DNA of 64,000 bases from JAEWSN01 sp942493335 (GCA_942493335.1 OW818693.1:3224001-3288000), one strand, 5' to 3'; positions 42,878 to 52,313 are shown, counted from the stretch's first letter. Made by a program: numbers and translations. Notes: a model not told the origin generated them from the sequence alone.

Positions 42878-45556
42878 CTACTGGTGTTTCTGCAAAAGCT
42901 TCAGCATCTCCACATTCAGGTTCGAATTTTTGTAAGGGACCTGCTTTGATCCGGCGTACAAATACTCGGAGTTCCACAGACTTTGATAGTCATTGCTGTA
43001 CCAGCCGAAACCGTATTGGTCGAACGCGGCCAGCATGTCGTCGTAGTACTTCAGGGCGGAATCATTGATGCAGCCAAGATTGAAGGCCGCAGCTTCAAAG
43101 CGAACGAGAAGCGCGGGGGAGTAGGCCGAAAGGGTCTTGCTCCAGTTCCCGATGGTCTCGCGGGTGGATTGCGCGGCAATGGCTTCGGACGAGTAGGTCA
43201 CATCCGGATGAATGGTCAGCTTGCGTCCGATGTCGTAACTATTGGGGGAAATCATGATGGTGGAGGTGTCCTTCAAGGTGGGGGCCGCATGCTCCTTGCC
43301 GTTCAGCATGGCATCATACCCGGACATGAACCACCAGCGCTTGACCGTGTTGCTCGCCGGCAGTGTCACATCGATACCGCTCCACTCGAACCAGTACCCA
43401 CTGTAGCCGATCTGCAATCCTTTTGCATTTTCCGGCAGTGTGATTCGGATATGCTTGTCACTCTTCGCATAGGGATAAAAGCCGGAAAGAGGTGGGTCCA
43501 CCTTGTAGGCTGCGGTTGACAGGTTCTCTGAGAATAGGGTCCTGCCATCTGCCGTGATGGTGAAATCGCCTGAGCCGTCGACTTTCGACAGATAGAGATC
43601 GAGGCTCGTTCCCGCCGGCAGTTCTCCATCGAAATCAAGTGTCTTTCCCTGGTCCAGATGGTACTGTGCGGCATGGATGACTGTCGGGTAAGCCGGTTTG
43701 AACATCGAATGGTTCATGTGATCGATATGTGCGCCGGGTACCGAGGTCATTTCCGCGTAGACAAACGGATTTTCGCAGAAATTCGACGTCATCAGAACAT
43801 TGTCGTATCGGCTTGTAATGTCATTTCGGATCTTCTCGGCTTCCCGAAGGATGTCGGCAGCAGCGTTGTTGGCTGTCGGTTCGAAGAGGACGAAACGATC
43901 GGCATCGTGTGACCGGATGGTGCCGATCATCTGGCTGTACACCCTGGCTACATCGACATCCGTGTAATCCGGCACCGGCAGGCCGCTGCTCAGGTTGTGA
44001 TTCTGCGCCTCCCAGATGGGGCAGAAGGATAGCGTGGCGCTGGGAATGTCCTTGTAGCGTTCCGCCAGCAGCGCCCACACGGCATTGGCCTCTTTTTGCC
44101 GTTCGGGATTTGTGAAGAGATCAAGTTCGGCAACGGATTGATAGGTTGTGAAATCCACCCTTGTCCAGCGGCCCGGCAGGCTGAAGGTCATCAGATCGAG
44201 ATGCAGGTTGTACTTGATGGCCGCCGCGACAAGTGCATCCAACTTTTTGAGTTTGTTTTCGCTGACAGTCTGGACCCGCGCGTCAAACACCGTCTGGTAG
44301 GTCAGCATGAATCGAACACTGTTGAAACCCCAGTTGGCGATCTGACGCAGATCCTTGTCCGATTCGATGATATCCGTGTTTTCATAGCTTCCGCCATTGG
44401 CAAGCACGAAACCCTTCCACTGCGGCAAATGTCCTGGGACAAGTGCCGGCAAGGTCTTTGCCTTGGCTAACAGATTGTCGGGGATGATGGTTTTGTCGTA
44501 ATGTGTTGCCTTTGCATCCGTGATGGCCAAACGGGAAGCGGGAATCTCACGGCTGTCATAGATGCGGACAACGGCACTGACCGCATCCCGGACGGTCAAG
44601 GGAGCATGCGACCGCATAGATTTTGCCGAAGTGTCATAATCGAAGACCTGGCGGCCCGAAAGGGGGGAACTATGCCAGAAAGACCACAGAAAGGCGGCGT
44701 CATGCGTGTTATTCCATGAATCCGTGCCACCGGAGAAAAAGACAGGTCCTTTCCAGACCCGGGGATACAAGGCATCGAACTTCATGCCGCTGTCATCCCA
44801 AAAATCGCCGCCATCCGCCTTTTTGTTGTCGAAGTTGTTGTTCCAGGTGTCGGCACCCATCTCCACCGCGGCGTAATAGGCCATGATGAAGCCTTCCCCA
44901 CGCAACATCTGCTTGTTGAAGGTGGTTACATTACTTTTGAAATGGGCTGCCTTTGCAGGTGCAGTTTTTTCAACCATCGCAAGCAGCAGTTTTCGGAATT
45001 CCGTGGAAGAAATCTGGCGGGTCGGATTTGTCAGCAGGCCTGCCGGGACAAAACCCAGTGATTTCGCACGGATATAGTCACTGTCCGCTTCTGTCGAATA
45101 AGGCTCCTGCGTCCAGAGATAAGCTGCGTTCAGCACAAGGTCGCACTCGTAGCTGACATTTGCTTTCTGTGCGGCCCCGCGAAGACTGGCATATCCGTCC
45201 GCTGCGGCAGGGACCGTGATGTTCAGCGCCGTTTTGATAACGGAAGGCGTAACATGCAAGTCGCCCCCAGACAGTTTTGCCTTTACTGTGCGAACCTTGC
45301 CGTCAACGACCAGCCGGGCATCACTGATGATCCGTGCTGCGCTGGTGATGGACACAGTTCGACTGCGCCCATCTATTTCGGTGGTTTTTCCGAGCAGGGT
45401 GGCGGAATTATGGAGGGGGGTATCGCTGGTTCCGGAATATGTGATGGGGGGGTCAACGGCGTTGGAACCCATCGCCGGGGCGGATAGCGCAGTCGAGGGT
45501 GGGGCCAGGGTGAATAAAAGCACAAGGATGAGCAAGAGAGGGAGTAACTTCCGCAT
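42878..45556 (-). CDS. Secreted GH5-like glycosidase with SLH-like N-terminal region
   Basis: 892 residues from ATG 45556 behind GAAGGAGCCCCCC. It has a signal peptide (MRKLLPLLLILVLLFTLAPP). Residues 50-120 are a beta-rich copper-amine-oxidase-like domain. About 135-330 contains an SLH-like or RAxFv-type segment (RAKSLGFVPAGLLTNPTRQI) that may bind wall polymers. Residues 400-620 form a TIM-barrel of the cellulase family-5 type (GFNSVRFMLTYQTVFDAR, TLSFCPIWEAQNHN with the likely acid/base Glu near 515, FVLFEPTANN). A beta-sandwich and a C-terminal barrel end (QYGFGWYSNDYQSLWNSEY) follow. Polysaccharide specificity cannot be told. It lies 150 bp downstream of kdpC but is likely independent. 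Confidence 0.78.
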   Translation of the reverse strand: MRKLLPLLLILVLLFTLAPPSTALSAPAMGSNAVDPPITYSGTSDTPLHNSATLLGKTTEIDGRSRTVSITSAARIISDARLVVDGKVRTVKAKLSGGDLHVTPSVIKTALNITVPAAADGYASLRGAAQKANVSYECDLVLNAAYLWTQEPYSTEADSDYIRAKSLGFVPAGLLTNPTRQISSTEFRKLLLAMVEKTAPAKAAHFKSNVTTFNKQMLRGEGFIMAYYAAVEMGADTWNNNFDNKKADGGDFWDDSGMKFDALYPRVWKGPVFFSGGTDSWNNTHDAAFLWSFWHSSPLSGRQVFDYDTSAKSMRSHAPLTVRDAVSAVVRIYDSREIPASRLAITDAKATHYDKTIIPDNLLAKAKTLPALVPGHLPQWKGFVLANGGSYENTDIIESDKDLRQIANWGFNSVRFMLTYQTVFDARVQTVSENKLKKLDALVAAAIKYNLHLDLMTFSLPGRWTRVDFTTYQSVAELDLFTNPERQKEANAVWALLAERYKDIPSATLSFCPIWEAQNHNLSSGLPVPDYTDVDVARVYSQMIGTIRSHDADRFVLFEPTANNAAADILREAEKIRNDITSRYDNVLMTSNFCENPFVYAEMTSVPGAHIDHMNHSMFKPAYPTVIHAAQYHLDQGKTLDFDGELPAGTSLDLYLSKVDGSGDFTITADGRTLFSENLSTAAYKVDPPLSGFYPYAKSDKHIRITLPENAKGLQIGYSGYWFEWSGIDVTLPASNTVKRWWFMSGYDAMLNGKEHAAPTLKDTSTIMISPNSYDIGRKLTIHPDVTYSSEAIAAQSTRETIGNWSKTLSAYSPALLVRFEAAAFNLGCINDSALKYYDDMLAAFDQYGFGWYSNDYQSLWNSEYLYAGSKQVPYKNSNLNVEMLKLLQKHQ

Positions 45557-45707
45557 GGGGGGCTCCTTCCGGTGATGGCACGGATTCCGTCGCACCCTGC
45601 CGCAAGCAGCAGGGTTGATGTTTGCCAGGTTGCCATTTACAGGATTGTAGTCCCCACCATGATACATCCATTTATTACAGCAAGAAAGAGAATTGTCAAC
45701 CTGACTG

Positions 45708-46340
45708 TCAATTCCGAACGGAGGGAAGCGATAACCGCAATTCTTCAATGCCAAGATTCAGTTGGAGCACATTCACACGGGGCTCTCCAAAAATACCCAG
45801 CGTGCGGCCCGTAGTATTTGCTGATACTAGTTTTTCAAGCATATCCGGTGACAAGCCTGTAGCCTTTGCGATTGCAGGGATCTGCACGGCGGCGGCCTGC
45901 GGGCTGATATCCGGGTCCAAGCCCGACCCGGAGGCTGTCAGCAGATCTGTCGGAATATCTTCCTGCCTCACATCAGGATTGGCCTTCAAAAATGCAGCCA
46001 GATCCTGATTTACCCTTTCCACCAGAGCCGGGTTGGAAGGCGCAAGGTTGGTGGAACCAGAGGACACGCCTGCATAGACCGTTTTACCGTCCATCACCGC
46101 CTGGCTGTCATATGTATTGTAGTTGACTGCGGAAACCCGGCCGTGAAAGAAACGCGGATCCGTGAAGGACTGCCCCAGAAGTTCCGAACCCACCGGTTTC
46201 CCATGTTCCATTACAAGGCTTCCGTTGGCCTGCTTCGGGAAAAGCAGCTGGCTGATGCCGGTAACCGTGAGCGGATAGATCAGCCCACACAAAATGACCA
46301 GCACGAGACTTGTGAAAAGGGATCGTGTAAAGGTTTTCAT
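45708..46340 (-). CDS. kdpC: Potassium-transporting ATPase subunit KdpC
   Basis: 210 residues from ATG 46340 behind GGGAGGAATTTTG (a TTG one codon earlier is less likely). One N-terminal helix (SLVLVILCGLIYPLTVTGIS) is followed by a periplasm-equivalent external domain with GSELLGQSFTDPRFFHGRVS and SASGLDPDISPxAA-type motif (here SGSGLDPDISPQAAAVQIP), the hallmark of KdpC. It stabilises the KdpAB complex and promotes high-affinity K+ uptake. Order kdpF-A-B-C, with 14 bp between kdpB and kdpC. Confidence 0.96.
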   Translation of the reverse strand: MKTFTRSLFTSLVLVILCGLIYPLTVTGISQLLFPKQANGSLVMEHGKPVGSELLGQSFTDPRFFHGRVSAVNYNTYDSQAVMDGKTVYAGVSSGSTNLAPSNPALVERVNQDLAAFLKANPDVRQEDIPTDLLTASGSGLDPDISPQAAAVQIPAIAKATGLSPDMLEKLVSANTTGRTLGIFGEPRVNVLQLNLGIEELRLSLPSVRN

Positions 46341-46354
46341 CAAAATTCCTCCCT

Positions 46355-48415
46355 TTAGCCCAGGGCCAACACCGTCAGCAGTGGATGAATGAGCACATCA
46401 ATGATCTTGATGCCGACAAAGGGCACCAGAATCCCGCCAAACCCATATATCAGCATGTTTCTGGCCAACATGGCCTCCGCGCTCATGGGTTTGTACTTTA
46501 CGCCACGCATCGCAATGGGGATAAGTGCCGGAATGATGATGGCATTGAAAATGAGGGCGGACAGGATGGCGCTTTTTGGTGTGGCCAGCCCCATCACGTT
46601 CAGTACACCCATTTGGGGGATGGCCAGCGTGAATAGGGCTGGGATGATGGCGAAGTATTTGGCGACATCATTCGCGATGCTGAAGGTGGTCAGGGATCCA
46701 CGGGTGATGAGCATCTGCTTGCCGATTTCCACCACCTCGATGATTTTGGTGGGATCGGAGTCCAGATCCACCATATTGGCTGCTTCTTTCGCGGCCGTGG
46801 TTCCGCTGTTCATGGCCAGTCCCACATCGGCTTGCGCCAGTGCGGGCGCATCGTTTGTACCATCACCGGTCATTGCGACCAGTTTTCCCATGGCCTGTTC
46901 CCGTTTGATGACATCAATTTTCTCTTCCGGCTTGCACTCGGCCACATACTCGTCGACCCCGGCTTCCCGAGCAATGGTTTCCGCTGTCAGCGGATTGTCC
47001 CCTGTGCACATGATGGTCTTGATCCCGATCTCGCGCAGCCGTGCGAAACGTTCCACCAGGCCGGGTTTGATTGTGTCCTTCAGGTATATGACGCCGATGA
47101 TCTCCCTGTCCACGCAGACCACCAGCGGGGTGCCCCCGGCCATGGAGATTTTGTTGGCAACCGCATCCAGATCGTCCGGCACAATCCCCCCCAGGGAAAC
47201 AGCGAATTGCTTGATGGCTTCAGTGGCTCCCTTGCGCACCTGCGCACCATTGGGCAGGTTCAGACCGCTCATGCGGGTCTGGCCGGTGAATTCGACCCCG
47301 CCTGCCGCTTTGTATTCGTCGGCATCAACGGTCATATGCATTTTGTGCGCCAACTCCACGATGGAGCGCCCTTCCGGTGTTTCATCCTTTAATGAGGAAA
47401 TGAGCGCAAAGCGGGTGACGTTCTCGGCAGTATGTTTGCCAACCGGATAAAAGTCAGCGGCCATGCGATTGCCGTAAGTGATGGTTCCGGTTTTGTCCAG
47501 GATCATGGTGTCCACATCGCCGCATGCCTCCACGGCTTTTCCGGACATTGCGATGACATTGAATCGCGTTACGCGGTCCATGCCTGCAATGCCAATAGCC
47601 GAGAGCAAGCCGCCGATCGTGGTGGGGATCAGGCAGACCAGCAGCGCGATCAGCGTGGAGACCGGAATATTGACGCGCGTATATTGTGCAGCCGGGTACA
47701 GGGTCACGACTACAATCAGGAAAATCATGGTCAGACTCACCAGCACCGTGGTCAAGGCAATCTCGTTCGGTGTCTTTTGTCGGGAAGCGCCTTCCACCAA
47801 AGAAATCATCCTGTCCAGAAATGAATCGCCCGGCGTCGCCGTGATGCGGATCTTCAACCAGTCACTTTTGATCTTCGTACCCCCGGTTACGGAACTGAAA
47901 TCGCCGCCGGCTTCCTTCATGACGGGTGCCGACTCGCCTGTGATGGCCGATTCATCCACAAAGGCCAGTCCTTCCACCACCTCGCCATCGTTGGGGATGA
48001 TGTCTCCGGCCTGTGCATATACGATGTCTCCTTTTTTCAGCATGATGGAGGGAACCACGGTGGTTTTCCCGTTTTTGTCCAGTAGATTGGCCATGGTGTC
48101 CTTCCGTGTTTTCTTCATGCTTGCCGCCTGTGCCTTGCCCCTTCCCTCCGCGATGGCTTCAGCGAAATTCGCAAAGAGCAGGGTCACTAACAAAATCGCG
48201 GAAACAATGCCGTTATACAGGCCTGCTTTAGGTTCCGGTTTTTCCAGGATGCCGGGGAAAAGGGTAAGCACGAATGTGATGACAAACCCGACCTCCACCA
48301 CGAACATCACCGGGTTTCTGATCATGTTTTTCGGATTGAGCTTTTTGAAGGAATCCAGAACTGCATTTTTGAGAATATTTCCGTCGATCCAGCTCTTTTT
48401 TGTCATCTTGTCCAT
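46355..48415 (-). CDS. kdpB: Potassium-transporting P-type ATPase KdpB
   Basis: 686 residues from ATG 48415 behind GAAGGAGAGACAG. P-type ATPase signatures: AITGESAPV in the actuator domain, phosphorylation motif DKTGT (in DTMILDKTGTITYGN), MTGDGTNDAPALAQAD hinge, and membrane segment LVCLIPTTIGGLLSAIGIAG. The catalytic subunit hydrolyses ATP to drive K+ moved through KdpA. Length matches the family. A 114-bp gap separates it from kdpA. Confidence 0.98.
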   Translation of the reverse strand: MDKMTKKSWIDGNILKNAVLDSFKKLNPKNMIRNPVMFVVEVGFVITFVLTLFPGILEKPEPKAGLYNGIVSAILLVTLLFANFAEAIAEGRGKAQAASMKKTRKDTMANLLDKNGKTTVVPSIMLKKGDIVYAQAGDIIPNDGEVVEGLAFVDESAITGESAPVMKEAGGDFSSVTGGTKIKSDWLKIRITATPGDSFLDRMISLVEGASRQKTPNEIALTTVLVSLTMIFLIVVVTLYPAAQYTRVNIPVSTLIALLVCLIPTTIGGLLSAIGIAGMDRVTRFNVIAMSGKAVEACGDVDTMILDKTGTITYGNRMAADFYPVGKHTAENVTRFALISSLKDETPEGRSIVELAHKMHMTVDADEYKAAGGVEFTGQTRMSGLNLPNGAQVRKGATEAIKQFAVSLGGIVPDDLDAVANKISMAGGTPLVVCVDREIIGVIYLKDTIKPGLVERFARLREIGIKTIMCTGDNPLTAETIAREAGVDEYVAECKPEEKIDVIKREQAMGKLVAMTGDGTNDAPALAQADVGLAMNSGTTAAKEAANMVDLDSDPTKIIEVVEIGKQMLITRGSLTTFSIANDVAKYFAIIPALFTLAIPQMGVLNVMGLATPKSAILSALIFNAIIIPALIPIAMRGVKYKPMSAEAMLARNMLIYGFGGILVPFVGIKIIDVLIHPLLTVLALG

Positions 48416-48529
48416 CTGTCTCTCCTTCTGAGGCTTGGAAAGAAAGTGCCTGCTCCTTTTCAGAAACGGATGGCAGGTCTGGCCATCATTTTATGGGAAC
48501 CATAGAACAGGCATTTTGTTTCCAAGCTC

Positions 48530-50209
48530 TCAATGTCCCAGTGTCAGGTATTCCGCGATCGGACCCAGTGACAGAACCGGGAAAAATGTCAGCGCGCCTA
48601 CAATGAAGATAATGGCCAAAAGCATCACACCGAAAACTGCATTATCGGTTCGGAAAGTCCCTGCGCTTTCCGGAACTGCCCGTTTTGCATGCAGGGAACC
48701 GGCCATGGCCATCATGGCCACGATGGGCACATATCGGCCCAGCAGCATGACTGCTCCTGTGGAAAGGTTCCAGAAGGTCGTGTTGTCCGCAAGCCCTTCA
48801 AATCCGGAGCCGTTGTTGGCCGCCGAAGAAGTGAACTCATAAAGAATTTGCGAAAATCCGTGAAAACCGGGATTGGTCATGCCTGCATACCCTTGCGGAA
48901 TCAAAAGCGAAACCGTGGCGGGGATCAGAATGAGCATCGGGTGAATGAGGATGACAATGGCGATCATCTTTATTTCGCGGGCTTCTATCTTCTTGCCAAG
49001 AAATTCCGGGGTTCTGCCAACCATCAGTCCACAGAGGAAAACTGTCAGGATGGCATACAGGATGATGTACATGAACCCTGTGCCCTTGCCGCCGAATGCG
49101 GTCTGCAGGATCATGTTCCAGAGAGCCATCATGCCGCTGACGGGTGTGAGTGAGTCGTGCATGTTGTTGACGGCGCCGACCTGATAAGCCGTGGTCGCGG
49201 CAGAGAAAAGGGAAGACTGTGCAACCCCGAACCGGACCTCCTTGCCTTCCATGCTTCCCATGGACTGGCTTAGGCCGGCCTGCGCCAGCACCGGATTTCC
49301 AGCGGATTCCGACAGATAGGTTACGCCCACAGTCAGCAACAGCATGGACAGAGCGACGACAAACAGCACCCGCGCCTGCTTTCTGTTATGCAGCATAAGT
49401 CCGAAGGAATGCACCAATGCAGTGGCGATCAGTCCCAACGAGAGGATGGTCAGAAGGTTGGTCAGCGGGGTGGGATTCTCGAATGGATGCGCCGAATTGG
49501 CACCGAAGAATCCCCCGCCATTGGATGCCAGGTTTTTTATGGCCTCCAACGCTGCGACGGGACCCAACGGAATTTCCTGCAGCTTACCCTCCAGCGTGGT
49601 CACGGTTTGGTTGGCGGTAAACGTCTGGGGTACGCCTTGCCAGACCAGCAGCAGGCTGATGGCAATGGAAAGGGGCAACAGCAGGCGGGTGATGAACCGC
49701 GTCAGATCCACGAAGAAATTACCCAGATCATTGGTTTTGCCGATGACCCCGCGCAAAAAAGCAGCCGTCACGGCAAGACCGGAAGCCGGAGCCACGAACA
49801 TGAAGCATGTCAGGATCATCTGCGAGAAGTAGGATACACCCCACTCACCGCTGTAATGCTGCAGATTGGTGTTGGTGATGAAGCTGATGGCCGTATTGAG
49901 TGCCAGCGTGGGTTCCATGCCCTTTGCGCCGTTGGGATTCAGCCCGAACAGCGGTTGGATCAGCAGGACAATGAACAGGATGCCCGTCAGCAACAGGTTT
50001 GTCAGCAGAAAGGCGGATGTGTACTGTTTCCAGTTCATTCCGGCTTCCTTTTGCACGCCCGTGATGCGGTAAAGGAGGTTGTCAATCCGGTTGAAGACAG
50101 GGTCTGCAAAGCTTTTTTGTCCGCTGACTATTCCGAATACATATTTCCCAACCGGGATCGCCAGCAGCATCAAAAGGACCAATGTCACGAGTATCTGTAG
50201 AATTCCCAT
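48530..50209 (-). CDS. kdpA: Potassium-transporting ATPase subunit KdpA
   Basis: 559 residues from ATG 50209. A ten-helix K+ channel-like subunit of the SKT superfamily. Selectivity-loop segments are TNTNLQHYSGE, NGGGFFGANSAHPFENPTP, TTAYQVGAVNNMHDSLTPVS and SSAANNGSGFEGL. It forms the K+-selective path of the KdpFABC pump. Upstream, in the same direction, is the tiny kdpF. Confidence 0.98.
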   Translation of the reverse strand: MGILQILVTLVLLMLLAIPVGKYVFGIVSGQKSFADPVFNRIDNLLYRITGVQKEAGMNWKQYTSAFLLTNLLLTGILFIVLLIQPLFGLNPNGAKGMEPTLALNTAISFITNTNLQHYSGEWGVSYFSQMILTCFMFVAPASGLAVTAAFLRGVIGKTNDLGNFFVDLTRFITRLLLPLSIAISLLLVWQGVPQTFTANQTVTTLEGKLQEIPLGPVAALEAIKNLASNGGGFFGANSAHPFENPTPLTNLLTILSLGLIATALVHSFGLMLHNRKQARVLFVVALSMLLLTVGVTYLSESAGNPVLAQAGLSQSMGSMEGKEVRFGVAQSSLFSAATTAYQVGAVNNMHDSLTPVSGMMALWNMILQTAFGGKGTGFMYIILYAILTVFLCGLMVGRTPEFLGKKIEAREIKMIAIVILIHPMLILIPATVSLLIPQGYAGMTNPGFHGFSQILYEFTSSAANNGSGFEGLADNTTFWNLSTGAVMLLGRYVPIVAMMAMAGSLHAKRAVPESAGTFRTDNAVFGVMLLAIIFIVGALTFFPVLSLGPIAEYLTLGH

Positions 50210-50313
50210 CCTGATTACCCCGTTTAAAAAGTACTCGCATGGACGATCCGTCTTGTCCCTGCGAAGAGTGTGAACTGCAATTGTAGCGGATTATTTCCTT
50301 ATGGCATCGTAAG

Positions 50314-50391
50314 TCAGAATTTTTCAGGATGGATCAGGACATAACCCAGGTAAACAAACAGCAGCGCTGTGACACTGACCAATACACCCAT
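50314..50391 (-). CDS. kdpF: KdpF small membrane subunit
   Basis: 25 residues from ATG 50391 behind GGAGGTACTTGTC: a single hydrophobic helix starting MGVLVSVTALL and ending IHPEKF. Length, single helix and place directly before kdpA are those of KdpF, which stabilises the KdpABC complex. It is too short for usual gene calling. The likely promoter (TATACT at 50435-50430 on the minus strand, weak -35) lies about 40 bp upstream, inside the duplicated element. Confidence 0.9.
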   Translation of the reverse strand: MGVLVSVTALLFVYLGYVLIHPEKF

Positions 50392-50429
50392 GACAAGTAC
50401 CTCCACGACAAAACAAATTCGACAGTGTC

Positions 50430-50545
50430 AGTATAAATCCGTTGGGATGCACAGGGAAAACCGCAGTGGCATCAGACCGGACGATTGCCATGGTCATGGT
50501 AGGCCGTGGCGTGAGATTAGGTCGCCCGCTCGCAGTGTTATCTCT
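50430..50545 (-). promoter_or_regulatory. Duplicated kdp-region regulatory element, copy A
   Basis: About 115 bp upstream of kdpF match 57080-57195 at roughly three of four positions by eye. Shared blocks are AGTATAAATC, GATTGCC(A/G)TGG, GCCGTGG and TCGCCCGCTCGCA/TCACGCGCACGCA. On the minus strand the first block supplies TATACT as -10 with no good -35, as in activator-dependent promoters. KdpE, encoded between the two copies, is the obvious candidate activator. The rest of the gap to the trk operon (50546-50802) has no gene; CCCGGGG-type repeats of TGATGCCNTCCCGG occur near 50629-50700. Confidence 0.6.
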
Positions 50546-50802
50546 CTTTTTCTTTCGTTTTCATTCGTCTGGTCTGTTGACAGCGCATATGGTCGCAGCC
50601 TTCCCCAGGATTGCGTGCTGATGCCATCCCGGGGATTTCTTGATGTTTTGCTGATGCCCTCCCGGGGTTTTCTTTATGCCTTGCTTATACCATCCCGGAA
50701 TTCTTCACATCATCTTGAGATGCGCTTTGGTACGCTTGAATAGGGAAAAGGGGTCCGTCAACCCGTGAAGGGTTGACGCCCGGAAAAAAGGAGTGTAGCG
50801 CA

Positions 50803-51408
50803 ATGTATATCATCATCGCCGGATGCCGCAAGGTCGGCTCCAATCTGGCCAAAATGCTTTCCATGGAAAACCATGATGTCGTGGTCATCGACCAGAACGC
50901 AGAGAGTTTCAAGTCACTCGGTTCCGGTTTCAACGGTATCACCATCACTGGCATGCCCATCGACGAGGATATTTTGCGACAGGCCGGCGCGGAACATGCA
51001 GATGCATTGGCTGCCGTAACGAGTGACGACAACATGAATGTCATGATTACACAGGTCGCCCGCAGCATATTCAATGTGCCCAAAGTCATAACCCGGGTGT
51101 ATGATCCCGAGCGGGATCACGTATTCCGTCAAATGGGCATCGACACCTTGTGTCCCACCATGCTGGCAGTTGAACAGATCAGGGACCGTCTGACCCATGC
51201 AGGTCACAATGAAAGGCACGATTTCAATGGAACCGAAATCTATTTTCATTATGTGAAACCCGGAAAACGCATGATTGGCAAGACGCTGTCCACCATGATG
51301 TCCCAAAATGTCTTCGCAATTTTGAAGAACGGCACGTTCCTCTTCGCCCAACCCAACCTGAAGGTGGAAGAGGAAGATACGTTGGTCCTCGCGGAATATA
51401 CAAGATAA
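50803..51408 (+). CDS. TrkA-like RCK protein 1
   Basis: 201 residues from ATG 50803 behind AAAGGAGTGTAGCGCA. The N-terminal Rossmann domain (RCK-N, about 1-125) has MYIIIAGCRKVGSNLA instead of the usual GxGxxG, so its NAD-binding loop is altered (A-G-C-R-K-V-G). VTSDDNMNVM and VPKVITRVYDPER are family landmarks. A shorter RCK-C domain (140-200) ends it. RCK proteins gate K+ channels or transporters in response to NAD(H) or ATP. First gene of the trk operon, 109 bp before the second RCK gene. Confidence 0.88.
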   Translation: MYIIIAGCRKVGSNLAKMLSMENHDVVVIDQNAESFKSLGSGFNGITITGMPIDEDILRQAGAEHADALAAVTSDDNMNVMITQVARSIFNVPKVITRVYDPERDHVFRQMGIDTLCPTMLAVEQIRDRLTHAGHNERHDFNGTEIYFHYVKPGKRMIGKTLSTMMSQNVFAILKNGTFLFAQPNLKVEEEDTLVLAEYTR

Positions 51409-51517
51409 ACGCTTGATCCTTCACCTTGAATCACTGGGATGATCCGAAAATGCATCTGCGCATGACAGCGAAAGTGATTGGTGTGACGCAGTTCTTAAAA
51501 CAAAAGGAGTGTTGCGC

Positions 51518-52204
51518 ATGTACATCGTGATTGTGGGCGGCGGCAAGGTCGGCTATTATCTGGCCAAGACATTGGCGTCCGAAAAGCACCACCTGATGCT
51601 GATCGATGAGGACCCCTCCACCTGCAGCAAGCTTCTACAGGAGTTGCAGGAACGAAATGTCCACGTTGTCCAGGGGGACGGTACAAAAGCCGAATTTTTG
51701 GACGACGCGGAAGTCTCGCGGGCTGCTGTGTTGATTGCCGTTACGGGTGATGATGAAAACAACCTGGTGGCATGTCAGATAGCCAAGAATTATTTCCATG
51801 TACCCCGCACCATCGCACGCGTGAACAACCCGAAAAACATCCAGGTATTCAGAAAGCTGGGTGTTGACAAGGTGGTCAGCAGCACGGCTCGCATTGCGGA
51901 TATCATTGAAATGGACGTAGATTGGGAAGACATAAATCAAATCATTCCACACGATGAAACCGCCATCCGAATCCGGGAGTATACGGTTTCAGGCGGTTCG
52001 GCGGCTGCCGGACGGTCGATTGAACAATTGGTTCTTCCTTGTGGAACGGTCCTCGTCGCTGTTATCCGGGAGGGGAAAACGATCCTTCCAAACGGCAGGA
52101 CAGTCATTCACACGGGAGATGATGTCGTCGCACTGACCGGCGAAGACAATGCCATGGCGTTGTCTGACATGTTTGAGTCCCAATGGAGTGAGATTCATGG
52201 CTAA
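51518..52204 (+). CDS. trkA: TrkA, RCK regulatory subunit of Trk potassium uptake
   Basis: 228 residues from ATG 51518 behind AAAGGAGTGTTGCGC. RCK-N (1-135) has the intact nucleotide-binding loop IVGGGKVGYYLA, the acidic LIDEDP, and VVQGDGTKAEFLDDAEV. RCK-C (about 145-225) is complete. TrkA tetramer rings bind TrkH and control K+ flux. Its last codons contain the start of the 38-residue peptide gene, overlapping by 8 bp, and so couple to trkH. Confidence 0.93.
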   Translation: MYIVIVGGGKVGYYLAKTLASEKHHLMLIDEDPSTCSKLLQELQERNVHVVQGDGTKAEFLDDAEVSRAAVLIAVTGDDENNLVACQIAKNYFHVPRTIARVNNPKNIQVFRKLGVDKVVSSTARIADIIEMDVDWEDINQIIPHDETAIRIREYTVSGGSAAAGRSIEQLVLPCGTVLVAVIREGKTILPNGRTVIHTGDDVVALTGEDNAMALSDMFESQWSEIHG

Positions 52205-52313
52205 ACGGGTATTTGAAGGAATTGCCGGTGTTTTGGCAGAGATTTTCTTTGCGGGGACCATGATCGGAGTTGGATTCCTCATCTCCCTGCTGGGCGGGGT
52301 GACGCTGAAATGA
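52197..52313 (+). CDS. 38-residue membrane peptide between trkA and trkH
   Basis: An unannotated-size gene: ATG 52197 behind GGAGTGAGATTC, stop TGA 52311-52313. It encodes a peptide that begins MAKRVFEGIAG and ends SLLGGVTLK, with one membrane helix (about residues 10-34) after a positively charged start. The start overlaps the end of trkA by 8 bp, and the stop overlaps the start of trkH (ATGA). The tight overlaps on both sides and the good ribosome binding site argue that it is translated. By analogy with KdpF it may be a small subunit of the Trk system, but no family is known to me. Confidence 0.7.
   Translation: MAKRVFEGIAGVLAEIFFAGTMIGVGFLISLLGGVTLK

Noticed and set aside
50430..50545. 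ydaO-type c-di-AMP riboswitch for the duplicated element
   Set aside because: The blocks of the ydaO consensus (GGGGAACC, GGGGUGAAUC, CCGAAUCCGUCAGCUAACC) are absent, and the element lies upstream of the likely promoters.
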